This document shows positions 1 to 8,545 of a DNA stretch of 64,000 nt, one piece after another. Source of the stretch: Cyanophora paradoxa (Eukaryota; Glaucocystophyceae; Cyanophorales; Cyanophoraceae); contig QPMI01000437.1 of NCBI GenBank assembly GCA_004431415.1, positions 346,245-410,244 on the forward strand, given 5' to 3'. The first letter of the stretch is position 1; each line of letters starts with the position of its first letter. The notes below the pieces were generated by a model. The model searched no databases. It was not told where the DNA came from and saw only the letters and a list, made by a program, of their open reading frames with translations. The translations under genes were made by a program, and so were the position numbers.

Positions 1-2298
1 ATAGGCTCTTTTGATATTGTGATAATTCGGCATATTCTACTATTTTCTTGTTAATAATTAGGGGGAAATCACTGTGGTCTAGATATAGCCTAATTGGGTA
101 ATCCAGATCAACTTCCAGGAAACTGGATCTGTTATCTTGTGGGTTGAATTCGGTCTCCCATCTAAAATCACCAACTGGAATTGGCTGACTCAAACAGTAG
201 CCATACAAGTTGTTAGCATCAAACAGCATTATATGGGAGTTCTCACCATCAGCCTCAGCATACCTACAAGGCATTGTTGCAAAGCCACCCCTGATTCCCC
301 TCTCAACAAATTCGTATTGCTCTACATCACTTATAAGCTCTATTTTTGCCTTGGTGGTCCTAAGCATAGCATCCCAAGATAACCCAGGTGCAGATACATA
401 ATGAACTGGGTCCAATCCATATACTGAGTGTGAAAGCCTTCTGAAAGCCTGGAATTTGCTCATTAACTCATCTACATCAGCAGCCCCAAAGTCCATAAAA
501 TTACTTGCATCAATGAACTTGTAAAGACCCCATTGCAATGAAAGGTATTGATCAAAGTTTTTCGAAAGGATTTCGATTCGCTTTTTATCACCCATGCCTG
601 CTATTTTTCTGAAAATGAATGTCCCACAGTCATCCATTTGGTCAACAACCACTGCTACTTTTGTTTGCTTTGAGATTCTCCTATGAAGATTGCAGTTTCT
701 GCATGCAGGAGCAATGTAATTACCTGTGTGGTGATCATGATCCCTGCATTTGAAGTTTTCCTTGGTGAACCTCTCACTGCAAAGGTAACAGTGTTTGGTA
801 GCTCTGTAAATTGCTTTCTGCTCATCTGTGAGTTCATTCATGGGAATATTGGTAAACAGGAAGTCAATTAGCTCTCTTGCTTTGGATTCCAAGCATTCAA
901 ACAGACCTCCCATTGGATCCTGACCCTCAAATCGAAAATCTTGAACATCTTCCCCAGTGACTATTCTTATGTTGACTGCTGAGACTTCCCTCTTGGATTT
1001 CGATGCATCTATGGGGATGCTTCTATGTTCAATCTTGCAGTAAACCACAACAGGAAGCCAAACAGTTTTCCTTAGGTTTTTCAGTCCAAACTCTATGGTG
1101 GTCTCAGGTTTTGGTGTGATTCCCTTTGAGAGTCTCCAATCAATGCATCTATTTGAATCCACATGAGCAGTTAGTTTAGCCTCAGACCTGAATCGAGATA
1201 AGCATGTATCACAGTAGTGTAACTTTTGATCCTTGGTTTTATCAAGGGCAACTCTGAGAAGTCTTGAAAGGGACATGATTGTAATATAGTGACCATTCCC
1301 TTCATCATCATGAATGAGCATGAGATTAATCTTTTGCTTTCTGCCTGGGTTGCTGGATTGATGTAGGGGATATATAACATCTCGATCCATTCCAAATATG
1401 TTTATGCTGATGCCTGCATTTTGAGATTCGAATTTATCAATGATTTCAGCATCACAGGGAACAGGGAATGGGATGTTATCGAAATTGAGAGCCAGAGGAT
1501 TGTATGTAGTTGGTGAGTATTTCCATTTGCGATATTGTGTTAGCTCACTTCTCTTGTGGAATTCACATCTTTCCTATGGATCCATGCCAAAACTGCATTT
1601 TCGAAGCAAGAATCATCAATATTTCGAATATTCACTGTGGCTCTCTTGGCTGCAATTGAATCAGGTGTTTTAACATAGCAACCACCAGTTGGGGCATAAC
1701 TCATAATAGCAACTCTGAGCATTTCGATTCTCTCCAATCGATAGCTATCAACAACATTCATCTGCTCCTGACACATTTGGGCTGCTTTATTCAGCTCAGT
1801 TCGAATATTTCTCGATTTGGTTAATACAAAATAATCGCTGTAAATGTATTTCGATATCCAAACCTGTGGATTGCTGACTTTTACGAACTTGCAGATAAAC
1901 GATAAGCGAACTTTGATTGCCCTGAATTGATCTAGACTGTCTCTTAAACGTTTTGGTAGAGAGGTTGCAATTCTATCTAAATATTCAATCACATCAACAA
2001 CAACTTCCCTTCTGGCTCTGTAAGTGAGCCAGCGATATAATTCATTCATTGCTGTACCATCTTCTGCCTCTGGTTCTATTTGCCTCAGGCGATCGAGTTC
2101 ATCAAGAGTTTCAACTTTATCATAGAGGTTATTGGCTTTTCTGGTTAATTTCGCTAAAGTGGGTCTGCCCCTTGAAATAAATCCGATTTCCCGGTCATAT
2201 TCAGCCTCTGTAATTTCATGGGCTGCATACAGTGTTCCCAGTAATCCCATGAGTTCCCATTTCTTCTCTCTAATGAGTCTGTTGCTAATTCGGGGCAT
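1..2298 (-). CDS. polB: Protein-primed-type family B DNA polymerase (partial, one frame break)
   Basis: The gene would replicate the element. It starts at 2298 and runs off the left edge. The first frame (to 1540) ends with a segment like the N-terminal region of this family (VNIRNIDDSCFENAVLAW). The reading then continues in another frame from about 1575 to base 1 without a stop. That part holds a C2H2-like finger (YCDTCLSRFRSEAKLTAH), an HNH/endonuclease-VII-like zinc motif (RDHDHHTGNYIAPACRNC), the GLDPVHYVSAPGLSWDAML block, the RGG block and polymerase motif A as FDANNLYG. The break is a net loss of one base near an AAA run (about 1565-1575). The exonuclease region looks short: only about 35 residues separate FIDAS from YGLDP, and the usual HNLxGYD motif is unrecognisable. 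Motifs B and C lie outside the window. Confidence 0.85.
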
Positions 2299-2332
2299 AG
2301 TTCCTAACTTGTTCCTACTCTCAACAAATATT

Positions 2333-2650
2333 TTATTCTGAGATGTTCTGAACGCGATTTTCTAGTTTCTTTCGCAATTTGGCTTTGTAATGCATTGGAT
2401 TATGTGATCCATTTTTTGTCCATACATTTGGGTTTTTGTGATACTGTTTAAGGGCGTTAATTAAGTTTTTCTCTGTTTGTAATCGCAAACAATCAATATC
2501 TTTGGAGGAAAGCTGTGACATTTGATACCCATCACATTTGCTTTGGCATTTGATGATTTTGTCTATAAGAGCTGGTATATCCTTCAAATCATCTTTATCG
2601 AAATGTTTGTTCTCAATCATTGAACTCATTCTGGTAGTCCAGCTTGTCAT
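2333..2650 (-). CDS. Small hypothetical protein (105 aa)
   Basis: Not recognised. It is a lysine- and asparagine-rich, predicted soluble 105-residue protein with no signal peptide or membrane segment. It lies between the polymerase B gene (34 bp downstream) and the TVpol-helicase gene, in the same orientation as both, so it may belong to the replication block. It has no counterpart in element B. It is preceded by about 50 bp of very AT-rich DNA that could hold a promoter. Confidence 0.55.
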   Translation of the reverse strand: MTSWTTRMSSMIENKHFDKDDLKDIPALIDKIIKCQSKCDGYQMSQLSSKDIDCLRLQTEKNLINALKQYHKNPNVWTKNGSHNPMHYKAKLRKKLENRVQNISE

Positions 2651-2704
2651 TGTTGGTACTACTACTTATTATTATAAGAATATTATAATGTATTTGTTTT
2701 AAAT

Positions 2705-2847
2705 CGTCAGGCAGACTTCGATTGTCAGGCAGCTGATTCAGCCAACATTAAGAAACTCTGTCACTTTTTCAAGTCAGTGTTTGAGAAAACTAATGAAACC
2801 ATAAACTTATAAAAGTTAAATAGAAAGGTGCCTGACAGTGCCTGACA
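2705..2847. repeat. Iteron-like module 1 (TGTCAGGCA, two direct and two inverted copies)
   Basis: Copies of TGTCAGGCA stand at 2705-2713 (first base changed) and 2723-2731. Inverted copies TGCCTGACA stand at 2829-2837 and 2839-2847. About 97 bp of AT-rich DNA separates the two halves. The module directly follows the 3' end of the TVpol-helicase gene. The same layout occurs at 5783-5965 and 23468-23650. Clusters of short repeats facing each other across an AT-rich core resemble origins bound by SF3 replication helicases. That role is inferred. Confidence 0.7.
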
Positions 2848-2852
2848 GCTTT

Positions 2853-5246
2853 TTAACAATCATCATCATCCTCATCAATAAACTCTGTTGTATTTTCCGA
2901 AATCAGTTTTACACACTTGTAACCTCTATCATATACTTTTGAAGTTGCCTTTCTCACTGCATATTTGTCATATTTGGCTCCCAACATCTCCATTACTCTC
3001 TTAACCCTGCTTGCAGACATATTGAGTTTCAAAGCTTTTAACTCCTCATCTACAGTTTTGCTTGACAGAGAATCAGAAGGATTTCCTGTAAATTCAAATC
3101 TGCTTTTTAGTATTTGAATTTCATCACCTGCATCCTCTCTGAAAGCAGCAGTATCATTTGCCACCTTGCCACATATCTGGACTTTGTGGGATTTGTATGC
3201 TTGGAATACTGACCATTGGAAAGCATGAATGATTTCAGGGCGTTTAAGCAGATCACTTTTAATATCTTCAGAAGCCAATCTATAGCATGGGAGCTTCATT
3301 TCATCCATTGTTTTCTGATCCACAAACTTGTGGGGATGCTGAAAGAAAACAAGAGTCTCAAGTGTATCAGATGGAGAAACAGGGGGCATATCATTCATGA
3401 TCATCCAGAGCCTACTTTGGAGTCTTATATTTTGCTCATTTCCATATAGGATTCGAATGCATTGAATATCACCACCAGATTCTTTCTTTTTAATCATATT
3501 GCCATTTATCTTGATACTTGGATTCGAAACATCAAACTTCATCTCTTGGGTAAATGTTAAACGGCGAAATTCACATGGTTTCATCCATTTTAGCTTTTTA
3601 GCCTCATCAGAATCTGAATGTTTGTCCATCAGGAAAGATTCTCCTCCAATAGTGTTTACATAACCACTCCCCCAAGTGTTCTCATTAAGATTGACATAAA
3701 CTCCTTTTCCACAATTGCGCTCACCTGATGATAGTCCCCATTGTTTATCCTCTACTTTGCCTGCCATTGCTCTTGCTGTAAATTCGAGAGCAGTATTAAT
3801 TGCATCTGCTCCAAACACAGGTTCAAGTATGTTTTCGTAGAGGATTTTTATATGCTCTTCTGACGGCTTGACTACATATCCTTGATCATCTACAAGTAAA
3901 TCTCTTTCAATTCGAGTAGTGGAATATACGTTTTGACACTCTGCCCAAGGAGTAAGCTTTTTGGTTTCGAAATCATACACACCATTTTTATAACACAATT
4001 TTCCAAGAGATGAAGACCATAGGACATTATTCACAAACTCACTATCATTTGGCAGAAGAGCTTTTGTGGCTTTGATAACTTTTTGAGCGCCTGTTATATT
4101 TGCGGTATACTCTGTTAGACCTGTTAGACCCTCATGATATATCTTTGCTTGGAGGCATTTTTTTAGGAACACATTTTCCACTTGATTGGCTTCCTCAGTC
4201 CAAAGGTTCTCATCTGTTTTGACAAATATACGACCATTGGATTGCTTGACATCATTTTTGATATCTTCAGCAAACAGAGTAGCAGCCTCATAGTCTGTAG
4301 AGCAAATTCGAAAATCGTTTGCTTTCAGAGAAGCTTCATCTGGAAGCTCGAAACCCTGATCCATAGGCTTAACAACTAAGCCTAATTTGTATCCTGTGGA
4401 CTGCTGGATATAGTTCTCTGCATCTTTGAGAATATCAGTAAGTTTTTCCAGTGATAGATTAGGTGACTTTTCAATCATGCAGCCATCAAATACAAGAACA
4501 CCAACAGTGAGTTTGATGGAGGTTAGATACTCACACAGAGCCATAAGAGCAATATTCTCAATCTGACAAAGAACCATGTTAACAGTAGAACCTAACACAT
4601 TGTAGCCCTTCTTTCGCTTGCAAATAGCAAGGAAGTTGGTATTTTCTTTTAATTCAGCAATAGAAGCATGAATACCACCAATTTCTTGTTTAACCTTTTT
4701 AAAAGCCATTTCTTTGTGTAAATCGGGACACTCAATGCCTCCTCCTCCGTTAATCACAGATAAGAAGGCGCACTTAATTTCTTCACGAGTAAGATCACAC
4801 TTTTTGCTTAAATCACTAACGATTTTATCTCGATTGGCAACAAACTCAGCAAGGAAATCACAGTTTATGTCATTTTTTTGGCAATACTGGACGAGTATCG
4901 ATGGATGAGCATTTTTCATATCAATATCATAATACAAATCCCTTGCTAAGGTGTGTCTAAATTCCCGAGGCATACTCTGCATGCTTGCTTTTTTGTTTTT
5001 GATGTGTGAGAGAGTAGTGAAATATCTTCCAGTATGGTGTTTGCATTGATAGTATTTAACTTGAATGGTCCCATTTGAATGCAAGTCCTTCATATATTTC
5101 TTGAGGAGAGTCAAAGTAGCAGTAGAATCCACATCTGGTCTATAACTCAAACCCTCGAAATTATCGATTAAATACTTAAGAGTAGGGCGAGATACTTTTT
5201 CAATAAGAGTGATATCGAGATTGTTGGGTTTCTTTGAGCTAAACAT
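2853..5246 (-). CDS. TVpol-type DNA polymerase / superfamily 3 helicase fusion
   Basis: A 797-residue replication protein. The N-terminal half matches TVpol, the family A-like polymerase seen in virophages and related elements: DIDMKNAHPS at residues 107-116 (polymerase motif A-like) and VFDG at 252-255 (motif C-like). The C-terminal half is a D5-like SF3 helicase: Walker A GERNCGKG at 508-515, a Walker B-like stretch RRLTFTQEM, and the motif C / sensor region with MIMND followed by PVSPSDTLE. Length and domain order fit known TVpol-S3H fusions. The gene is uninterrupted, has a 20-bp palindrome about 25 bp before its ATG, and lies between two TGTCAGGCA repeat modules. Element B has no homologue. 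Confidence 0.82.
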   Translation of the reverse strand: MFSSKKPNNLDITLIEKVSRPTLKYLIDNFEGLSYRPDVDSTATLTLLKKYMKDLHSNGTIQVKYYQCKHHTGRYFTTLSHIKNKKASMQSMPREFRHTLARDLYYDIDMKNAHPSILVQYCQKNDINCDFLAEFVANRDKIVSDLSKKCDLTREEIKCAFLSVINGGGGIECPDLHKEMAFKKVKQEIGGIHASIAELKENTNFLAICKRKKGYNVLGSTVNMVLCQIENIALMALCEYLTSIKLTVGVLVFDGCMIEKSPNLSLEKLTDILKDAENYIQQSTGYKLGLVVKPMDQGFELPDEASLKANDFRICSTDYEAATLFAEDIKNDVKQSNGRIFVKTDENLWTEEANQVENVFLKKCLQAKIYHEGLTGLTEYTANITGAQKVIKATKALLPNDSEFVNNVLWSSSLGKLCYKNGVYDFETKKLTPWAECQNVYSTTRIERDLLVDDQGYVVKPSEEHIKILYENILEPVFGADAINTALEFTARAMAGKVEDKQWGLSSGERNCGKGVYVNLNENTWGSGYVNTIGGESFLMDKHSDSDEAKKLKWMKPCEFRRLTFTQEMKFDVSNPSIKINGNMIKKKESGGDIQCIRILYGNEQNIRLQSRLWMIMNDMPPVSPSDTLETLVFFQHPHKFVDQKTMDEMKLPCYRLASEDIKSDLLKRPEIIHAFQWSVFQAYKSHKVQICGKVANDTAAFREDAGDEIQILKSRFEFTGNPSDSLSSKTVDEELKALKLNMSASRVKRVMEMLGAKYDKYAVRKATSKVYDRGYKCVKLISENTTEFIDEDDDDC

Positions 5247-5271
5247 TTTTCTTGAACGTTTCTATATTAAG

Positions 5272-5291
5272 CAGATAAAATATTTTATCTG
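5272..5291. promoter_or_regulatory. 20-bp perfect palindrome before the TVpol-helicase gene
   Basis: The sequence CAGATAAAATATTTTATCTG is a perfect palindrome 25 bp upstream of the start codon at 5246. Each arm contains TTATCTG, the same word found upstream of the ATPase gene and, as TTATCTC, upstream of two other element A genes. It could be an operator, or two back-to-back promoter elements. Function is inferred from position only. Confidence 0.45.
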
Positions 5292-5420
5292 AAAATCCTT
5301 GTCATTTTTTGTTGCCAAACCTTTAAGTCCTTTTGGGTTGGCTTCGAATTATATCGATTATTGGTAGTAGTGTATCAGTTTTTTTATGAATTCCCCATAC
5401 AAAAATAATGAACCGGCATT

Positions 5421-5651
5421 TCAGTATTTCCGAGGACGACCTACAGGTCGACCTTCTGGGAAATTTGGGTCAATTGTGAGTTGCTTTTTATAGTAGTAAT
5501 AGGCTAATGCCCTTTTGCGGCGAATTTCACGATATTCCTCATCCTCTTCATATCTTTTATTATAATAAATTTGGTTTGAGATCTTTTTCTTCATTGCAGA
5601 AGAGATCTTTTCAAAACTTTTGCTATCAGTTACAGTTTGATCAGTATCCAT
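5421..5651 (-). CDS. Small basic protein with AT-hook-like tail (76 aa)
   Basis: A 76-residue basic protein. Its middle has the pattern YNKRYEEDEEYREIRRKRA, followed by tyrosines and lysines, and it ends in GRPVGRPRKY, which resembles AT-hook minor-groove binding motifs. The same layout (R-Y-x-E-D-x-x-Y/F-R, then a basic run, with a GRP-type motif) occurs in the proteins at 6416-6661 and, in element B, 37029-37304. This marks a small family. DNA binding is inferred from composition; no function is known to me. It lies upstream of the TVpol-helicase gene in the same direction. Confidence 0.6.
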   Translation of the reverse strand: MDTDQTVTDSKSFEKISSAMKKKISNQIYYNKRYEEDEEYREIRRKRALAYYYYKKQLTIDPNFPEGRPVGRPRKY

Positions 5652-5782
5652 TTGGGTATCTCTTAACTATAACCGAGAAAAATGTTTTGTCAGATTTCAA
5701 TATGCTTGATTTCCTTAAGTAGTTTATGATTCGTCATTTTTTGGTAACAGAGATAATTCCTATACTGTTACCATAAATGGTT

Positions 5783-5965
5783 TGTCAGGCACTTTCAAAT
5801 AGTTGTCAGGCACTAATATAGTATGTCAGGCATTGTCAGGCACCTTTTTAGAAAACTTTTCTATAATGAAAATTTCATTGTTGATTCAAACAATGACATT
5901 GAGAATTGGAAACGTTTGTGAAAATCAATGTGTTTCCTGCCTGACAAACTTCTTGCTGCCTGACA
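5783..5965. repeat. Iteron-like module 2 (TGTCAGGCA, four direct and two inverted copies)
   Basis: TGTCAGGCA occurs at 5783-5791, 5804-5812, 5824-5832 and 5834-5842. TGCCTGACA occurs at 5938-5946 and 5957-5965. The core between them contains CATTGTT...AACAATG, a 7-bp inverted repeat. The whole arrangement, including the CTTTTTAGAAAACTTTT stretch, is repeated at 23468-23650. It occupies the gap between the divergent small genes at 5651 and 6039, upstream of the replication genes. I read it as a candidate replication origin or regulator array. Confidence 0.75.
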
Positions 5966-6038
5966 ACCTTTCATCAACAAAAAATGATTGTGTAAACTGA
6001 CTTAAAGATTTATCAGATATATTAATAAGAAAACAACA

Positions 6039-6338
6039 ATGGCTGCTCAAATTGCCAAAGGAATTCTTGCCGAAAAGATTGAAAAAGATACCCTCTGGAA
6101 AGATCATAAAGGATTAGTTGATGCTATTGTAGAGAGTAGTCTCCACTCAACAGGAATAAATATTGGTCAGGCTGATAATAAGCGAAACAAGGAATTTCGA
6201 CAGAAAGTAGAGAGAGATGTATTGGGCATGATAATAGACCCAAACTACCTCTCTTCAATTAACAAAAAAAATCATTCAAACACTGCCACAAGAAAACGAC
6301 TCTTTAACAAATTAATGAGTCGTTCTACTTCATCTTAA
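6039..6338 (+). CDS. Small hypothetical protein (99 aa)
   Basis: Not recognised. A 99-residue, lysine-rich soluble protein starting MAAQIAKGILAEK, with no visible motif, membrane segment or cysteine pattern. It is the only plus-strand gene in the left 12 kb of element A. It is preceded by TTATCAGATATATTAATAAG, similar to the TTATCT-type upstream sequences of neighbouring genes, which supports expression. No homologue is seen in element B. Confidence 0.55.
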   Translation: MAAQIAKGILAEKIEKDTLWKDHKGLVDAIVESSLHSTGINIGQADNKRNKEFRQKVERDVLGMIIDPNYLSSINKKNHSNTATRKRLFNKLMSRSTSS

Positions 6339-6415
6339 ACAATAAAGCCAATTCCTTTGTATATATTTTTATAGCTGCCTCAGTAGCATACTGAGACCGC
6401 TTTTTCTCAATTATC

Positions 6416-6661
6416 TTATAGACCTGGGGGTCCATTGCTACTTTCAGTTGGCAAATAATATTTAATCGGTCTTCCTCTGGGTCTCTGCTCTTCTTTTTGG
6501 GCTTTTCTGCGATAATAGGATGCCAGGGCTTGCTGCTTTTTATACTCTCTATATGCTGGGTCCTCTCTATATCGTTTCTGCATTGCTAGAATGTGTCTTA
6601 TAGAACCCTCAGTAACAGGTTCATCACTGGTAAACTCGATTAAACTAATAGTATCCTCCAT
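6416..6661 (-). CDS. Small basic protein with GRP-type motif (81 aa)
   Basis: An 81-residue protein whose acidic N-terminus is followed by MQKRYREDPAYREYKKQQA, a basic segment and RPRGRPIKY. It shares this layout with the proteins at 5421-5651 (GRPVGRPRKY) and 37029-37304. Its start overlaps the end of the next upstream gene (6645-6917) by 17 bp, suggesting one transcript. A DNA-binding or DNA-condensing role is plausible from the basic and AT-hook-like composition but unproven. Confidence 0.6.
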   Translation of the reverse strand: MEDTISLIEFTSDEPVTEGSIRHILAMQKRYREDPAYREYKKQQALASYYRRKAQKEEQRPRGRPIKYYLPTESSNGPPGL

Positions 6662-6917
6662 TTATATTCCCAGAGAAAACGTTTTCTGCTGGCAGAGAAC
6701 TTCTCCTTGGATACTCCTGTTGCTCATCTGTATACTCTGTGGGGTCTGCTGGCATTGACTCCACAGAAACTGTAGACCTCCTTCTCTCTCTTGCTTCTGA
6801 GGCATTATCCTCATTATCTGACATCTCAAACTCCACTGTTGTCTCACAACATCCACTGTGGCAATTGCTCACCACATGCAGACTGAACATCTCGAAGAAC
6901 TTTCGTATTATGTCCAT
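6645..6917 (-). CDS. Conserved small protein with N-terminal CCETT motif (90 aa)
   Basis: A 90-residue protein conserved between the two elements. Its N-terminus (MDIIRKFFEMFSLHVVSNCH, then GCCETTVEFEMSD) matches the product at 52986-53330 (MDLLRKCMEMFHLNV, then SCCETTINLEISD). The rest is serine-, arginine- and acid-rich and probably disordered in both. The paired cysteines after an amphipathic N-terminus could bind metal or be acylated; that is a guess. In A it sits next to the coiled-coil and ATPase genes, in B at the right terminus, so its position is not fixed. It has a TTATCTC-type upstream motif. Confidence 0.65.
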   Translation of the reverse strand: MDIIRKFFEMFSLHVVSNCHSGCCETTVEFEMSDNEDNASEARERRRSTVSVESMPADPTEYTDEQQEYPRRSSLPAENVFSGNINGGYY

Positions 6918-6921
6918 ATCT

Positions 6922-6939
6922 CTAATAAAACAGAGATAA
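6922..6939 (-). promoter_or_regulatory. Candidate promoter of the 6645-6917 gene
   Basis: On the coding strand, TTATCTCTGTTTTATTAG lies just before the ATG at 6917. It matches the sequences upstream of 7674 and 8485 (TTATCT, short pyrimidine-rich gap, T/A-rich TTATTAG-like block). Seen by eye in a handful of genes, so only a candidate. Confidence 0.4.
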
Positions 6940-7674
6940 TTAAAGCCAAACTCGTCTTTTATATACTGTTGGGGCTACTCCCTTTTCTACTTCAGCTTTG
7001 GTGGCACCAGGTTCAATAGTTCCCTTTTGGGTCTTTGTTTTCATTTCATCTACTGCCTGCTCATCGATTTGGGTCTCTTTCTTAGCAATAAACTGTTTAT
7101 CTGGGACACCAGTAATACCCATTTTATAAACTTCCTTTCGAAGCATCTCCTTTAGCTTAGCTCTCTCTTTCTTCTCAGTAACATACTGCTCCAAGGCACT
7201 GGATTTGGCTTCCAAGTCTTTGAGTTTAGCAGTCATCTCATCCCATTGAGCCTTGGGAATTCGATGAATATTTTGAGTGGGAGCAGTCTTATATGTGACT
7301 TCACCAGCCATAGACTGGATTACCTTGTCTGATTCCTTACTAAGACCTTCACCTTTGCGAGCCAATGACAGATCTTGCAAGCCTAAACCTTTATCATCAG
7401 CAGCACCAATAATTCGCCTGGCACCCTCAGCAACAGCTTTCATTTTCGAAGCTTCAGGTGAGATGTTGAGTTGGTCACTGGTTGAAGCTTGTGGGGCTTT
7501 GTCATCGACTGATTCCTCATAGGCAGCATTAAGAGGGTCCTCTTCTTGCTGTGAGGGCTTTACCTCATTCATACCATTGAACTTCAGTGGATCTGTGTTA
7601 ATGGATCCATTGTTTCCACCACCTGAATAGCCAACAGCCCCAGCTGGAATCCCTATCTTTCGTTTGGGAGGCAT
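6940..7674 (-). CDS. Coiled-coil virion-module protein downstream of the ATPase (244 aa)
   Basis: A 244-residue hydrophilic protein. Its N-terminal half is low-complexity and probably disordered. A charged segment follows (AQWDEMTAKLKDLEAKSSAL, then EQYVTEKKERAKLKEMLRKE) with heptad-like spacing. The element B protein at 38251-38889 keeps this block (FDELAAKLRDLEARSANIES, YVKDKQERAKIREMLRSEMF) and the same place directly after the ATPase gene. Conservation in the virion module suggests a structural or scaffold role. It has no catalytic triad of an adenain-type protease, which occupies a comparable place in some Polintons. Function not established. Confidence 0.7.
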   Translation of the reverse strand: MPPKRKIGIPAGAVGYSGGGNNGSINTDPLKFNGMNEVKPSQQEEDPLNAAYEESVDDKAPQASTSDQLNISPEASKMKAVAEGARRIIGAADDKGLGLQDLSLARKGEGLSKESDKVIQSMAGEVTYKTAPTQNIHRIPKAQWDEMTAKLKDLEAKSSALEQYVTEKKERAKLKEMLRKEVYKMGITGVPDKQFIAKKETQIDEQAVDEMKTKTQKGTIEPGATKAEVEKGVAPTVYKRRVWL

Positions 7675-7680
7675 TGTATC

Positions 7681-7700
7681 TTTATTAGAATGAGAGATAA
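7681..7700 (-). promoter_or_regulatory. Candidate promoter of the 6940-7674 gene
   Basis: On the coding strand TTATCTCTCATTCTAATAAA precedes the ATG at 7674. It matches the TTATCT plus TAATA/TTATT layout found before the 6645-6917 and ATPase genes. Confidence 0.4.
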
Positions 7701-7702
7701 TT

Positions 7703-8485
7703 TTATAAACCGCGTTTATATCGCATCAATTTATTGCTATGGACTTGGCTTTTCACTTCTTTGGGGGCTTCCTCTTTTTCTGGTGGTTTCAGTTCATCCT
7801 CTTTCTTTTTTGGCTTCCTGTGGAAGCGAGGAAATGGGAAATCTTTCACAAGCTCAGCTTTATCTACATAGTATTTAACTGAGTAGTTTGCAGAGGACCA
7901 AATGATATATTGATAGGAGTGAACATACTCTTCAAACATCTTGTAGAAATCCTCTTTATTTCGCATTATATTGTATTCTTCCTCTATGGCTTCAAGTTCT
8001 TTGCGATTAGCAGCACTGAGAAAAATAGCATAGTCAGAATTAACTCGAATAGTCGACGAGACTTTCCTTAGCTTTTGTGTGATGCAGATAATGGATATTT
8101 TCGAATGGCGACCTCTGGAATACAGAGATCCGATTATTTTATCCCTTGTGAGATCGACTATCTCATTATCGATTAAATCATCTAAAACAACACACATGTG
8201 GTTGACAGGTACACCCTTTTCGATTTTCTCCTGCCTTTCATCCAAAAGCTTTGAAATGTAACCGGCATCCCATTTACCAAGTTCTACTGTTGCAACCTCT
8301 CTCCAGAAATGATTGAAGCTGGTTCCACTCACAACTAATACAACATCAATCTTTTTGGCATCATGCAGTTGCTTCAACCAATACTTTACAGCTTCTGATT
8401 TACCAGTGGCAGACTTGCCAATTGCTAATACACGAAATGGTGGTTCTATCATTTCACCAGCCACAAATTCATCCAAATCATTCAT
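7703..8485 (-). CDS. FtsK/HerA-type genome-packaging ATPase
   Basis: A 260-residue P-loop ATPase expected to drive DNA into the capsid. Walker A is GKSATGKS (residues 23-30) and Walker B is MCVVLDDLID (97-106), followed by RGRHSKISIICITQKL, the arginine and sensor region typical of A32-like packaging ATPases. A proline- and lysine-rich tail follows. The element B homologue is at 38899-39642. In both elements the ATPase stands between the coiled-coil gene and the major capsid gene, all on the minus strand, except that in A a nuclease gene has entered between ATPase and capsid. The gene is intact. Confidence 0.88.
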   Translation of the reverse strand: MNDLDEFVAGEMIEPPFRVLAIGKSATGKSEAVKYWLKQLHDAKKIDVVLVVSGTSFNHFWREVATVELGKWDAGYISKLLDERQEKIEKGVPVNHMCVVLDDLIDNEIVDLTRDKIIGSLYSRGRHSKISIICITQKLRKVSSTIRVNSDYAIFLSAANRKELEAIEEEYNIMRNKEDFYKMFEEYVHSYQYIIWSSANYSVKYYVDKAELVKDFPFPRFHRKPKKKEDELKPPEKEEAPKEVKSQVHSNKLMRYKRGL

Positions 8486-8496
8486 TGTTGTATATC

Positions 8497-8517
8497 TTTC
8501 TAAATAAAGACAGATAA
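8497..8517 (-). promoter_or_regulatory. Candidate promoter of the ATPase gene
   Basis: On the coding strand TTATCTGTCTTTATTTAG lies about 15-30 bp before the ATG at 8485. It is the clearest example of the TTATCT-N-TTTATTAG layout shared by several element A genes. Confidence 0.4.
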
Positions 8518-8545
8518 AAATAATGAAATGTTACTGCTTATGGTT

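Noticed and set aside
1540-1600. Programmed -1 frameshift in polymerase B
   Set aside because: No clear heptamer slip site was seen, and the same kind of break recurs in many unrelated genes of the window.
2705-2847. CRISPR-like repeat cluster
   Set aside because: Repeat units are 9 bp with no regular unique spacers and occur in both orientations, so this is an iteron-like or regulatory array.
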